From assembly GCA_963204725.1 (NCBI GenBank), contig CAUJHH010000051.1, positions 34,339 to 98,338 on the forward strand: a stretch of 64,000 nucleotides of DNA. The letters run 5' to 3'. The notes under the pieces are model-generated. The model did no database searches and was not told where the DNA came from. It saw only the letters and a list, made by a program, of their open reading frames with translations. Below are positions 43,517 to 51,786 of the stretch, piece after piece. Each line of letters starts with the position of its first letter. The stretch's first letter is position 1. The stretch comes from Planctomycetota bacterium. GTDB lineage: Bacteria; Planctomycetota; Phycisphaerae; Phycisphaerales; UBA1924. A program made the translations under genes and the position numbers.

Positions 43517-44158
43517 TCAGCGACGGCGACGGCCGACGAGCAGACCGCCCAGACCGACGAGGGCCAGAGCGCCCGGAGCGGGAACCACATCGCCGGAGAC
43601 GATGATGTCATCGACGCGGTTGGTGCCGCCGGAAGCCGTGGTGACGAGCGAAGTGAGGCGGAAGAGGACGACGCCAGCGTTATCAGCGCCGGAGACGGCC
43701 TGGGGCGCGTAGATGGAGGTGAGGTGCGTCGAGCTGGAGGACCAGAAGTCCGAGCCGCCGCCGACAACGGCGTAGCTGAGGACGGTGCTGAATGAGCTGC
43801 CGCCGTTGGTGCTGTACTCAAGGTTGAAATCGCCGGGGCCGGTGCCGGAGCGGATCTGGCTCCAGCCGAACGTGATGTTCTCGTAGCCGGTGGTGTCGAC
43901 GGAGAACTGGTAGTAGTCGCCGGTCGACCAGTTGTTCGAGCTGAACGACTCGTTCGAGCCGTTGCCCGAGGGGTTCGAGTACACCGTCGCGCTGCTGGTG
44001 TGGAAACCGGTGGCGTTGCCACCGACGACGCCACCCTCGGCGGCGTGGGGGCCGGCGGTCGCCGGAACGGACGTCTCGAACGTCCAGTTGGCGAGGACAT
44101 CGGCGTTGGCGACGGCTGCGACTCCGGCGAACGCGAACAGAGCAAGGGTCTTCTTCAT
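43517..44158 (-). CDS. PEP-CTERM sorting-domain protein, secreted
   Basis: 213-residue exported protein with a signal peptide (MKKTLALFAFAGVAAVANA), a beta-sandwich-like body rich in Ser, Gly and aromatic residues (WTFETSVPATAG; YYQFSVDTTGYENITFGWSQ) and a C-terminal sorting tail VPAPGALALVGLGGLL followed by RRRR. The tail is the PEP-CTERM type processed by exosortases; no exosortase gene is in the window. The ATG at 44158 has AGGAGA 9 bases upstream. A strong terminator follows, so it is a single-gene unit. Function unknown. Confidence 0.88.
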   Translation of the reverse strand: MKKTLALFAFAGVAAVANADVLANWTFETSVPATAGPHAAEGGVVGGNATGFHTSSATVYSNPSGNGSNESFSSNNWSTGDYYQFSVDTTGYENITFGWSQIRSGTGPGDFNLEYSTNGGSSFSTVLSYAVVGGGSDFWSSSSTHLTSIYAPQAVSGADNAGVVLFRLTSLVTTASGGTNRVDDIIVSGDVVPAPGALALVGLGGLLVGRRRR

Positions 44159-44589
44159 GATCAATCTCTCCTATGGGAACGAACCAATGGAACGAACGTC
44201 TTGTCCTTCACGGGCACCACTCGCGCCGGGGTATGACGCCGACGCGCGATGCACGCAACCTGTTGGGCCATCTCTCTCTCGATCGTGCAAGCCGGACGGG
44301 TCAGGAACGGTTGCTGCACGGCCGCGCCGGAATCGAACAGCCCTGTCGATCCGACGCATGAATGGTACCAAGTCGGTGCCGCATGAACAGCCACATCGCG
44401 TATGGATCGCGCAAAGTTTGAATGTGGGAAGATGGGTAAACCGGGCAGCATGCGGCCACTATTGGCCGATCGTCGACCGAACCCCAAGTGCGAAAAGGGT
44501 TCGAGGCCGGAACTTTCGGCTGGCAACACCGCAGACGAGATGGATCGGAAACGGTCCCGGATGCGCCGATCGCAACCCCACAGGCGGGG
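44159..44589. other. Gene-free region upstream of PEP-CTERM gene
   Basis: 431 bases between the starts of the PEP-CTERM gene and the end of the small membrane-protein gene at 44590, both on the minus strand. It must hold the promoter of the PEP-CTERM gene. Short open frames exist on both strands but none has a ribosome-binding site with protein-like sequence. A weak CCCC/GGGG stem at 44576-44589 may end the upstream transcript. Base composition is visibly less GC-rich than the flanks. Confidence 0.5.
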
Positions 44590-45159
44590 TCACTTGCTTC
44601 CGGATTTCTCGCGCTCCGCGGCCTTCAAGAGCAGTTCGGCAGGCGGCATCGGATTGTGGGCAACAACTTCTCGCCCGCAGTCCGGACACGTCGTGGGGCC
44701 TTCTTTGCCGATGATGCTATTGAGCAGTACATACGTCGGCTCCAATTTCGCCTCGCCGCTCGATGTCCACCAGCACTCTTCGGGCGGATAGAGCGTGGCC
44801 ATTCCCGTAGTAGGGTTCTTCCACGGCCAACTCTCACCGTCCTTGATGAGGTAATTCTCGAAGACTTTGCCAGACTCGGCGTCCACAGCCACGCGTAAAC
44901 GGGATGCGGAGCCAACGCTGTTGCCGAACGTAGAAACGGACCTCACGATCATGATGATCGCGACCGCAAGGATTGCAACGCCACCAATCGCCAAGGCCAA
45001 TGTCTTGGCATCGAATGACGGCCCTCTGCTCGAACGCGAGACGTCAGACGCGCCGCCCGTGCGGGAACTCTTCGTCTCTATCCCTTCCATGAGCGACGGA
45101 TTTCGCCCGCTCTGCATTGCACTCTCCGTGGGTCGATTTCGCTCCGCAACAGAACTCAT
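44590..45159 (-). CDS. Single-span membrane protein with CxxC motif, coupled to pseudopilin
   Basis: 189 residues. A hydrophilic Ser/Arg-rich N-terminus (1-50), one membrane helix ([19 protein letters not shown], about 53-71) and an extracytoplasmic domain with PPEECWW and the pair CPDCGREV, which could bind metal or form a disulfide. The ATG at 45159 overlaps the stop of the pseudopilin gene (ATGA at 45156-45159), so the two are translated together. No family recognised. The coupling suggests it assists the pseudopilin or its assembly machine. Confidence 0.72.
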   Translation of the reverse strand: MSSVAERNRPTESAMQSGRNPSLMEGIETKSSRTGGASDVSRSSRGPSFDAKTLALAIGGVAILAVAIIMIVRSVSTFGNSVGSASRLRVAVDAESGKVFENYLIKDGESWPWKNPTTGMATLYPPEECWWTSSGEAKLEPTYVLLNSIIGKEGPTTCPDCGREVVAHNPMPPAELLLKAAEREKSGSK

Positions 45160-46256
45160 GGGACGCGATATCCCCGTGCGACCTTGTCGGCAAAGTTCGT
45201 CTTGGTGTAGTTCCAAGTGTCGAGTACGGTCGAATTGAAGACCGAGCCGGTCGGAAACCAAAGATCCGGATTGGTGGCGTCGCCGTCGGTGTAGAGCTTA
45301 TTTGCGCCATCAAACGACGCCATGTTCCCTTGGACAAGGTCTCCACCTTTGATGCCCCTGCGAACTGTGACGCTCTTCGAGCCGTGGCGGAATGCCCATC
45401 GGCGAGCATCAAAGAACACCGATATCGGAAGCGACCCAAGCGCCTCTCCGGGTGCGACGGCCCGATTCAGTTCCTTGTTCTCGTTGAACCATGGGCCAGT
45501 TCCTGCGAACATGCCGCCGTACGTCGCGTCCAGTCGGAAATCGAAGTCAGGTTCAGTGCTCTGATCGGCGTATCGGTGACCCTCGAAGACCGCGATCTTC
45601 ATGGAACTCGAACCGACTCGGTGGAGGTACGGCTGGTATCCGCGACGGTCCTGGTTGCGCCTTCCGGTGCCACCGCGAGACGTTGCCGCCTCAGATGACG
45701 TGAATTGAGTCGACATGTTGTACGAAATCATTCGACCCTGGGTCCACGCTCCGCCCCCGGTGGAGGGATATGGAACCGCGGTAATGTTGTTCTCCGGGCA
45801 CGTGAAGGCCGGGAACTCGCGAAGCCAATTGAATCGTTGCGCGCGCACTTCCTCGGGAATCAGATCACTATCTGATGTTTCCCCGGGACCTTGGTACCCC
45901 ATGAAGGACGCGAGTGGTCCCAGGAAATCCCATTGCTGCACGGCCACGCCGTTAAAGCGGGCCGGTGTGTCCTTGAACCCCGGCGTTGCCGGGAGGGCGT
46001 CGTAGCCGCTGGTGGTCGAACCACCGACGATCGCCTCCTTGTAATCGTTCGCGTAGAGATTGATTCCCTTCACGATCGAACTCAGGTTTGCTCCACACAG
46101 CACGGTCCGCGCGGCGCGCCGCGCCTGGCCCAGCGCGGGGAGCAGGATCCCGATCAGGAGCGCGATGATCGCGATCACCACCAGCAACTCGATCAACGTG
46201 AAGCCACACTCGCGGCATCCTGATGACCGACGAACCGAGTTGGACCGCTTCGTCAT
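45156..46256 (-). CDS. Type II pseudopilin-like protein with prepilin N-terminal leader
   Basis: 366-residue protein starting at the ATG at 46256 (the frame continues to 46325). The leader is [18 protein letters not shown], then the [20 protein letters not shown] helix and [20 protein letters not shown]. The body is the large planctomycete pseudopilin form with LYANDYKEA near the helix, and the C-terminal region [14 protein letters not shown]...MASFDG recalls the H-x-DG signature of the family. Second such gene in the window after 9491-10432. Downstream of the EEP-family gene (122-base gap) and coupled to the CxxC membrane protein. Confidence 0.88.
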   Translation of the reverse strand: MTKRSNSVRRSSGCRECGFTLIELLVVIAIIALLIGILLPALGQARRAARTVLCGANLSSIVKGINLYANDYKEAIVGGSTTSGYDALPATPGFKDTPARFNGVAVQQWDFLGPLASFMGYQGPGETSDSDLIPEEVRAQRFNWLREFPAFTCPENNITAVPYPSTGGGAWTQGRMISYNMSTQFTSSEAATSRGGTGRRNQDRRGYQPYLHRVGSSSMKIAVFEGHRYADQSTEPDFDFRLDATYGGMFAGTGPWFNENKELNRAVAPGEALGSLPISVFFDARRWAFRHGSKSVTVRRGIKGGDLVQGNMASFDGANKLYTDGDATNPDLWFPTGSVFNSTVLDTWNYTKTNFADKVARGYRVP

Positions 46257-46378
46257 GCTGCACACACCCTTTCGCCGATCGAATCCCTTGCGGGGTGGCC
46301 CTATCGCCCGTCGACGCTTTGTCACAACAACAAGAGGAATCCCTGAACGGGAGCATACCTCACCCGACCACCACCCGT

Positions 46379-47593
46379 CTACTCAGACGCCGATACCTTC
46401 GCGCGGTCTTTACCGCCATCTGCGGGCAACGGACCGGCTGCCATCAGGTCCACCACCACGGGAAAGTGGTCCGATCCGTACCCCGGAGGGGGTGCAACCG
46501 ATCGATAGTCCGCCCCCTTGGGAAGAATCATCGTTCCGAAGACAAATGCAGAATTCGGGACAACTCGCGCCCCAAGTGCTTGGTTCACAAGGACAAAGTC
46601 GATCGTTCGCTCCGACGCGTGCGTGACGAACGCCGCCCCCGCAGCACCGCCCACCACCCTCGACGCCAGCGTGTCGAGCATCCCCGCTTCCCTATAGACG
46701 CCCAGCACGGCATCCGCAGGTGTCGAGTTGAAATCGCCGACGACGGAAATCGCTCGCCCCGGCTCCTTGGTCGCGACCTCGCCGATCAATTCCACAACTT
46801 TCCGGGCCTCCGCTTCGCGCCAATACCCGCTCCCACTCCCTGATTTGTGGTGCAACGCGAAGAGGGTGAACGCGAACGGCTCGTCGACGCGCACGCCGCC
46901 GAGATCGGTGCCTGCGGGAACAGTGATGTCGATGCACAACGGTGTGCGTCGGAACTTCAGGACCTGGCCGGCCATCCAATTCGCTGCGCCGCGATCGCCG
47001 TAGGTATCCGGGTGGACGCCCCCCAGTTCCATCCCGACCCACGTCCTCGCGTTGGAGATCGGGAAGCGTGAGAGCACGCCATTCTCGATTCCCCGATCAT
47101 CGCCCGCGTCGATCGACTCCACGTATTCGTAGCCGAGATCCGAGAGGTACAGATCGCGGAACCAGACGAGCGCGTCCTTCGACTCGATCTCTTCCAGCGC
47201 GATGACATCGGCATCAACCGCACGAATCGCCGCGGCGATTGCCTCTCGCTGCGGTGCGGGCTTGGCCATCGGCAGGTCGTCCTGCTCGCCGTTCAGTGTC
47301 GGATCATCGACCTCGTCAAAGAGATTCTCGACGTTGTAGGTCGCCAGTCGCAGTGCGCCGGGTGTGCGAGGCCGCGCCTCTTTCGAGCCAAAGCGGATCT
47401 CACCCACGACCGGCTTTGCCGGGGGCAACGCCGGAATCTCGCGACGGGGCGGGGTGTCCGGCTGCTCCTTGGGAGCCGATGCCCGAGCCGGTTGCGCCGG
47501 TGATCCGAGCCCGGAAAGGGCCGCCGCGCCCCCGAGCACCGCGCCGACACCCAGAAGCCCAACGCCAACCAGCCACGCAGCGTTCCTGTTCAT
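46379..47593 (-). CDS. Exported endonuclease/exonuclease/phosphatase family protein
   Basis: 404 residues. The ATG at 47593 has GGAG 6 bases upstream; the N-terminus is a hydrophobic anchor or signal ([21 protein letters not shown]) followed by a Pro-rich linker to about 80. The EEP domain shows [16 protein letters not shown] (metal-binding Asn), [12 protein letters not shown] (Glu ligand), [13 protein letters not shown] (catalytic Asp/Asn) and [13 protein letters not shown] (the terminal Ser-Asp-His). It probably cleaves phosphodiester bonds in nucleic acids or lipids outside the cytoplasm; the specific substrate is not readable. Divergent from ispH (84-base gap) and followed by the pseudopilin gene. 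Confidence 0.88.
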   Translation of the reverse strand: MNRNAAWLVGVGLLGVGAVLGGAAALSGLGSPAQPARASAPKEQPDTPPRREIPALPPAKPVVGEIRFGSKEARPRTPGALRLATYNVENLFDEVDDPTLNGEQDDLPMAKPAPQREAIAAAIRAVDADVIALEEIESKDALVWFRDLYLSDLGYEYVESIDAGDDRGIENGVLSRFPISNARTWVGMELGGVHPDTYGDRGAANWMAGQVLKFRRTPLCIDITVPAGTDLGGVRVDEPFAFTLFALHHKSGSGSGYWREAEARKVVELIGEVATKEPGRAISVVGDFNSTPADAVLGVYREAGMLDTLASRVVGGAAGAAFVTHASERTIDFVLVNQALGARVVPNSAFVFGTMILPKGADYRSVAPPPGYGSDHFPVVVDLMAAGPLPADGGKDRAKVSASE

Positions 47594-47677
47594 ATGTATC
47601 TCCAACCGGAGCGTATGTCCCGTCGTTGCAGGCCGGATTCCGAACCGGCGCGCCCCTCACCTACTCTTTCACGTCTG

Positions 47678-48736
47678 ATGCGACTCCTCCTCGCCAACCC
47701 CCGCGGCTTCTGCGCCGGCGTCCAGATGGCCGTCGAGGTCGTCGACCAGGTGCTCGACGTCTTCCCGAGCGAGCCCATCTACGTCTACCACGAGATCGTG
47801 CACAACAAGCACGTCGTCGGACGCTTCCGATCCCGGGGTGTCCGCTTCGTCGAGACCATCGAGGAGATCCCCTCGGGCTCCATCGTCGTCTTCTCCGCAC
47901 ACGGCATCTCTCCCGCCGTCCGCGAGCTGGCCAGGACCCGAGGCCTCACCGCCATCGACGCCACCTGCCCCCTCGTCACCAAGGTCCACTCAGAGGCCAT
48001 CCGCTACGCGCGCCAGGGCTACCAGATCCTCCTGATCGGCCACGCCGACCACCAAGAAGTCATCGGAACGCGTGGCGAGGCCCCCGACGCGATCCAGGTC
48101 GTCGAATCTCCCGAGGACATCCCGTCGCTGATCGTTCACGATCCCGCGCGACTGGTCTACCTCACGCAGACCACGCTCAGCACCGACGACGCGAACATCA
48201 TCATCGACGCTCTGCGAAGCGCCTTCCCGCAGATCAAGGAGCCGCCCAGCTCCGACATCTGCTACGCGACCACCAACCGCCAGCACGCCGTGCGCCAGAT
48301 CGCGCCCGAGTGCGACCTCGTCCTGGTCGTCGGCTCCAAAAACTCTTCCAACTCCGTGCGTCTCACGGAGATCGCCCAGAACGTCGGAACGCCGGGCCGG
48401 CTCATCGACGACGCATCCGGGCTCGATTTCACTTGGCTCCCACGAGGGGACGAGACGGTGCTGGTCACGGCCGGCGCTTCCGCGCCCGAGAACCTCGTTG
48501 CCGAGGTCTGCCGCACGCTCCTCGCGAAGTTCGGCGGGACGATCGAGCAGCGGGACGTCTTCGAAGAGGACATCGAGTTCGCGCTCCCCGCCGCACTCCG
48601 ACGCGTGATGGCCGAGAAGGGCATCGATTCCAGCCGATCGATCCGTGTCGGCAAGCCGAGCGTGACCGCCGACCTCTATGGTGCGGTGCCGCTCACCATC
48701 TCCGCGACGACCGAGCCACAGAAAGAACGCGCGTGA
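47678..48736 (+). CDS. ispH: 4-hydroxy-3-methylbut-2-enyl diphosphate reductase
   Basis: 352-residue iron-sulfur enzyme, last step of the MEP pathway, giving isopentenyl and dimethylallyl diphosphate. The three cluster cysteines are at the expected places: Cys12 (ANPRGFCAGV), Cys97 (DATCPLVTKVH) and Cys195 (SDICYATTNRQ). HEIVHNKHVV and SKNSSNSVRL are further conserved blocks. The ATG at 47678 is chosen because the conserved N-terminus starts there; the open frame reaches 47594. The end overlaps the GTG start of rlmN (GTGA at 48733-48736). First gene of a likely five-gene operon. Confidence 0.96.
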   Translation: MRLLLANPRGFCAGVQMAVEVVDQVLDVFPSEPIYVYHEIVHNKHVVGRFRSRGVRFVETIEEIPSGSIVVFSAHGISPAVRELARTRGLTAIDATCPLVTKVHSEAIRYARQGYQILLIGHADHQEVIGTRGEAPDAIQVVESPEDIPSLIVHDPARLVYLTQTTLSTDDANIIIDALRSAFPQIKEPPSSDICYATTNRQHAVRQIAPECDLVLVVGSKNSSNSVRLTEIAQNVGTPGRLIDDASGLDFTWLPRGDETVLVTAGASAPENLVAEVCRTLLAKFGGTIEQRDVFEEDIEFALPAALRRVMAEKGIDSSRSIRVGKPSVTADLYGAVPLTISATTEPQKERA

Positions 48737-49872
48737 AACACCCGACGTCCCACATCTTCGGCTTCACGCCCGAGTCCCTCGCCGAGTGGTGTACGGCTCG
48801 CAGCATGCCCCCCTTCCGAGCGAAGCAGATTCTCGACTGGGTGTACGCGAAGGGCGTTGTTGATCCAGAGGCGATGTCGAATCTCTCCAAGCGTGAGCGA
48901 GAGACGCTCCGCAACGAGATCTCGTTCCTCTCCGGAGACGTGCTCGCCCATCAGCACGCCTCGGACGACACACAGAAACTGCTCGTCCAGTGGACCGACG
49001 GCGACGACCGCCCGGTTTCGACTGCGCCCGAGGCGGGCACGCTCGCGCTCCCCGTTCTTGGCCAGCACGTGGAGCCCGACACGCGCCGCCAGACCGAGTG
49101 CGTGATGATCCCGACCGACGATCGACGCACGGCGTGCATCTCGTCACAGGTCGGCTGTCCGGTCGGGTGCCGATTCTGCGCATCCGGGCTCTCGGGTCTG
49201 GACGGCAATCTCTCCGCCGGTCGGATCGTCGAGCAGGTCTGGCGTTTGAGCCGCCTGCTCCGTGACGCGGACCCGATCGGACGCGTGACCAATGTCGTTT
49301 TCATGGGGATGGGAGAGCCGCTCTCGAACCTCGCGGGCGTCGTCCCCGCCGTGCGCACGATTGCCGCCCCGTGGGGACTGGGGATCTCCGCCCGGCGCAT
49401 CACGATCTCCACGGTCGGTTTGCCCAAGGCGATCGAGAAGCTCGCCGAGCAGCTCGACCTTCCGATCACGCTCGCGCTCTCCCTCCACGCGCCAACCGAC
49501 GAGATCCGTCGCCAGCTCATCCCCTGGGCCGAGTACACCACGATCGATGAGCTGCTCGACGCGTGCCGCAAGTGGTTCCATCAGACCGGGCGCGAGATCA
49601 CGCTTGAGTACACGCTCTTGCGTGGCATCAACGATCGCCCCCAGCACGCCAAGCAGCTCGCCGAGCTCGCCCAGACACTCCGCGCCAACGTCAACCTCAT
49701 CCGGTACAACGAGGTCGATGGACTTGAGTTCAAGCGTCCACGCACCGAAGACGTCCGCGAGTTCCAGATGGTGCTCCAGGCCGCTCGCGTCAACGCCCAC
49801 ATCCGCGCCTCGCGCGGACGCGACATCGCCGCAGCGTGCGGCCAGCTCCGCCACGAGCACCAGAACGTCTGA
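48733..49872 (+). CDS. rlmN: 23S rRNA (adenine-2503-C2)-methyltransferase RlmN
   Basis: 379-residue radical-SAM methyltransferase that methylates A2503 of 23S rRNA (and A37 of some tRNAs). The cluster motif CxxxCxxC is at Cys142, Cys146 and Cys149 (GCPVGCRFCASG); a second essential Cys is at about 369 (AAACGQL). GRVTNVVFMGMGEPL and LALSLHAPTDEIR are family blocks. The start is the GTG at 48733, overlapping the ispH stop, so translation is coupled. All elements are present and the length is normal. Confidence 0.95.
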   Translation: MKHPTSHIFGFTPESLAEWCTARSMPPFRAKQILDWVYAKGVVDPEAMSNLSKRERETLRNEISFLSGDVLAHQHASDDTQKLLVQWTDGDDRPVSTAPEAGTLALPVLGQHVEPDTRRQTECVMIPTDDRRTACISSQVGCPVGCRFCASGLSGLDGNLSAGRIVEQVWRLSRLLRDADPIGRVTNVVFMGMGEPLSNLAGVVPAVRTIAAPWGLGISARRITISTVGLPKAIEKLAEQLDLPITLALSLHAPTDEIRRQLIPWAEYTTIDELLDACRKWFHQTGREITLEYTLLRGINDRPQHAKQLAELAQTLRANVNLIRYNEVDGLEFKRPRTEDVREFQMVLQAARVNAHIRASRGRDIAAACGQLRHEHQNV

Positions 49873-49907
49873 ACGCGCACCCCGCACCGCTCGCGAGCCC
49901 ACCCTCC

Positions 49908-50651
49908 ATGCTCTCCACTTTCATGCCTTTCACGCCGTTCCACTACATCACGGCGGGGCTTCTCGTCATCTCCATGGTCGGTGCGTCGATGCTCGGGCGC
50001 CGCTGGCGGGGCACGCCGCGCGAGCTTGCTTTCCGACGCACATGGGCCTGGTCCACGATCGCCTGGCAGGCCGCTTCCGTCGCCTATTGGGCCTGGCCCA
50101 CCCACTTCTATCTCCCTGAGAGTCTCCCCCTGCAGCTCTGCGACGTCGCTGCGTGGATCGCGCCGCTCGCCCTCCTCACGCAGAAGCGTTGGCTCCGCGC
50201 TGTTCTCTATTTCTGGGCAATCGGCCTCTCGACCCAGGCCTTCTTCACACCGGTGCTCTCCGAGGGGCTCGCCCATCCAAGATTCTGGTTCTTCTGGATC
50301 GGCCACACCCAGATCGTCGGGTCGGCGATCTACGACGTCGTTGCGCTCGGCTTCCGCCCGACGTTCAAGGACCTCCTCCTCGGCGTCCTTGCGAACCTGG
50401 CGCTCTTCGCAGTCGTGATGCCCCTGAATCTCGCCTTCGGACTGAACTACGGGTTTGTCGGCGACAGCGAGCCGGACCAGCCGACGCTGATCACCAGACT
50501 CGGGCCCTGGCCCCTTCGCATCGTCTGGATCCTGCTGCTTGTCCATTCCATCATGCTTGTGCTCTGGCTCGTCTGGCCGCTCGTAAGTCTGATTCGCGGG
50601 CGTGGCAACAGAACCTCACCCGATGGCCCCACCCCTTCATCACTAGACTGA
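49908..50651 (+). CDS. TIGR02206-family membrane protein (YwaF/TMEM164-like)
   Basis: 247-residue polytopic membrane protein with about seven helices. The conserved family block LPLQLCDVAAWIAPLALLT at about 90-108 and the segment WFFWIGHTQIVGSAIYD identify it as the YwaF/TIGR02206 type, related to eukaryotic TMEM164. Biochemical role in bacteria is unknown. It begins 35 bases after rlmN and ends 7 bases before the phosphoglycosyltransferase gene, so it belongs to the same operon. Confidence 0.82.
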   Translation: MLSTFMPFTPFHYITAGLLVISMVGASMLGRRWRGTPRELAFRRTWAWSTIAWQAASVAYWAWPTHFYLPESLPLQLCDVAAWIAPLALLTQKRWLRAVLYFWAIGLSTQAFFTPVLSEGLAHPRFWFFWIGHTQIVGSAIYDVVALGFRPTFKDLLLGVLANLALFAVVMPLNLAFGLNYGFVGDSEPDQPTLITRLGPWPLRIVWILLLVHSIMLVLWLVWPLVSLIRGRGNRTSPDGPTPSSLD

Positions 50652-50658
50652 TCGTCAC

Positions 50659-51786
50659 ATGACACCCCTCGTGCTGGCGCTCATCCTGCCGGCATTCGCC
50701 ATCTCCCTCGTGCTGACCGCGGTGCTGATCCGACTCGGCCACCGCCTGGGCACGCTCGATTCCGGCGGCGTCCCCGGACAGGTCAAGGCGGAGCGAAGGC
50801 AGGTCCCGAACACCGGTGGGGTCGCCATCTACGCGGGCGTTGTGATCCCCCTGATCGTCGCGCTCGTCGCGATCGCGCTCGCCGGCGACGCGGCATGGAT
50901 CCCCGAGCCGCTCCGCATCCACATCGATGGCGTCCGCTCGCAGATCCCCGCCGCCATCGTGCTCCTGGTCTGCCTCACGCTCCTGCACGTCATGGGCCTG
51001 ATCGACGACCGTCGCCCGCTCGGCCCCTTCGGCAAGCTGATCGTGATGCTTGCGCCCGCCGTTGCGATCCCGCTGCTGACCGACACACGCCTGCTCACCC
51101 TGCTGGACGTTCATGTCGGAGGCCCGTGGCTCTCCATACTGCTCACGGCCCTCTGGCTCGTCGCGATCACGAATGCGATGAACTTCATCGACAACATGGA
51201 CGGCCTCGCCGGAGGCGTCGCCGTGATCGCCGGCTCATGCTTCCTCGGCGCATCGCTCGTCAACGGCCAGTGGTTCGTCGGCGCGGTCCTTGCCCTCCTG
51301 ATCGGCGCGGCGATCGGCTTCCTCCCCTTCAACCACTCCGCGCGAAAGCCGGCCCGCATCTTCATGGGCGACGGGGGCTCGCTTGTCATCGGATTCCTCC
51401 TCGCCTTCCTCGCGGTGCGGATCACGTACATCGAGCCGGTCGCGGCCGACCCCGGCAACGTGTGGTACGCCGCGCTGATGCCACTGATCGTCCTCGCCGT
51501 TCCGCTGTATGACTTCTGCAGCGTCACGCTCCTTCGCATCAGCCAGGCAAAGAGCCCCTTCGTCGGTGACATGCAGCACCTCTCCCATCGTCTCGTCGCA
51601 CGCGGCCTCTCCAAGCGACACGCCGTCACCGTCATCCATCTCGCCACCGCTTCAACGGCGATCACCGGTGTCTTCCTCGCCCGGCTTGAACCGTGGCAGG
51701 CGATCCTCGCGGGAGTTCAGGTCGTACTCATTCTCGGGCTGCTCGCGCTCCTTGAGTTCGCCCCACACGTGCGAGCGAAGCAATGA
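50659..51786 (+). CDS. WecA/MraY-type undecaprenyl-phosphate sugar-1-phosphate transferase
   Basis: 375-residue polytopic membrane enzyme that starts lipid-linked glycan synthesis by moving a HexNAc-1-phosphate from UDP-sugar to undecaprenyl phosphate. Family motifs: GLIDDRRPLGPFGKL (magnesium-binding Asp pair), NAMNFIDNMDGLAGG, FMGDGGSLVIGF and HLSHRLVARGLSKRHAV (the His motif of WecA-like enzymes). About ten helices. The ATG is 7 bases after the upstream stop; the end overlaps the ligase-like gene (ATGA at 51783-51786). WecA rather than MraY is favoured because no peptidoglycan genes are near. Confidence 0.92.
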   Translation: MTPLVLALILPAFAISLVLTAVLIRLGHRLGTLDSGGVPGQVKAERRQVPNTGGVAIYAGVVIPLIVALVAIALAGDAAWIPEPLRIHIDGVRSQIPAAIVLLVCLTLLHVMGLIDDRRPLGPFGKLIVMLAPAVAIPLLTDTRLLTLLDVHVGGPWLSILLTALWLVAITNAMNFIDNMDGLAGGVAVIAGSCFLGASLVNGQWFVGAVLALLIGAAIGFLPFNHSARKPARIFMGDGGSLVIGFLLAFLAVRITYIEPVAADPGNVWYAALMPLIVLAVPLYDFCSVTLLRISQAKSPFVGDMQHLSHRLVARGLSKRHAVTVIHLATASTAITGVFLARLEPWQAILAGVQVVLILGLLALLEFAPHVRAKQ

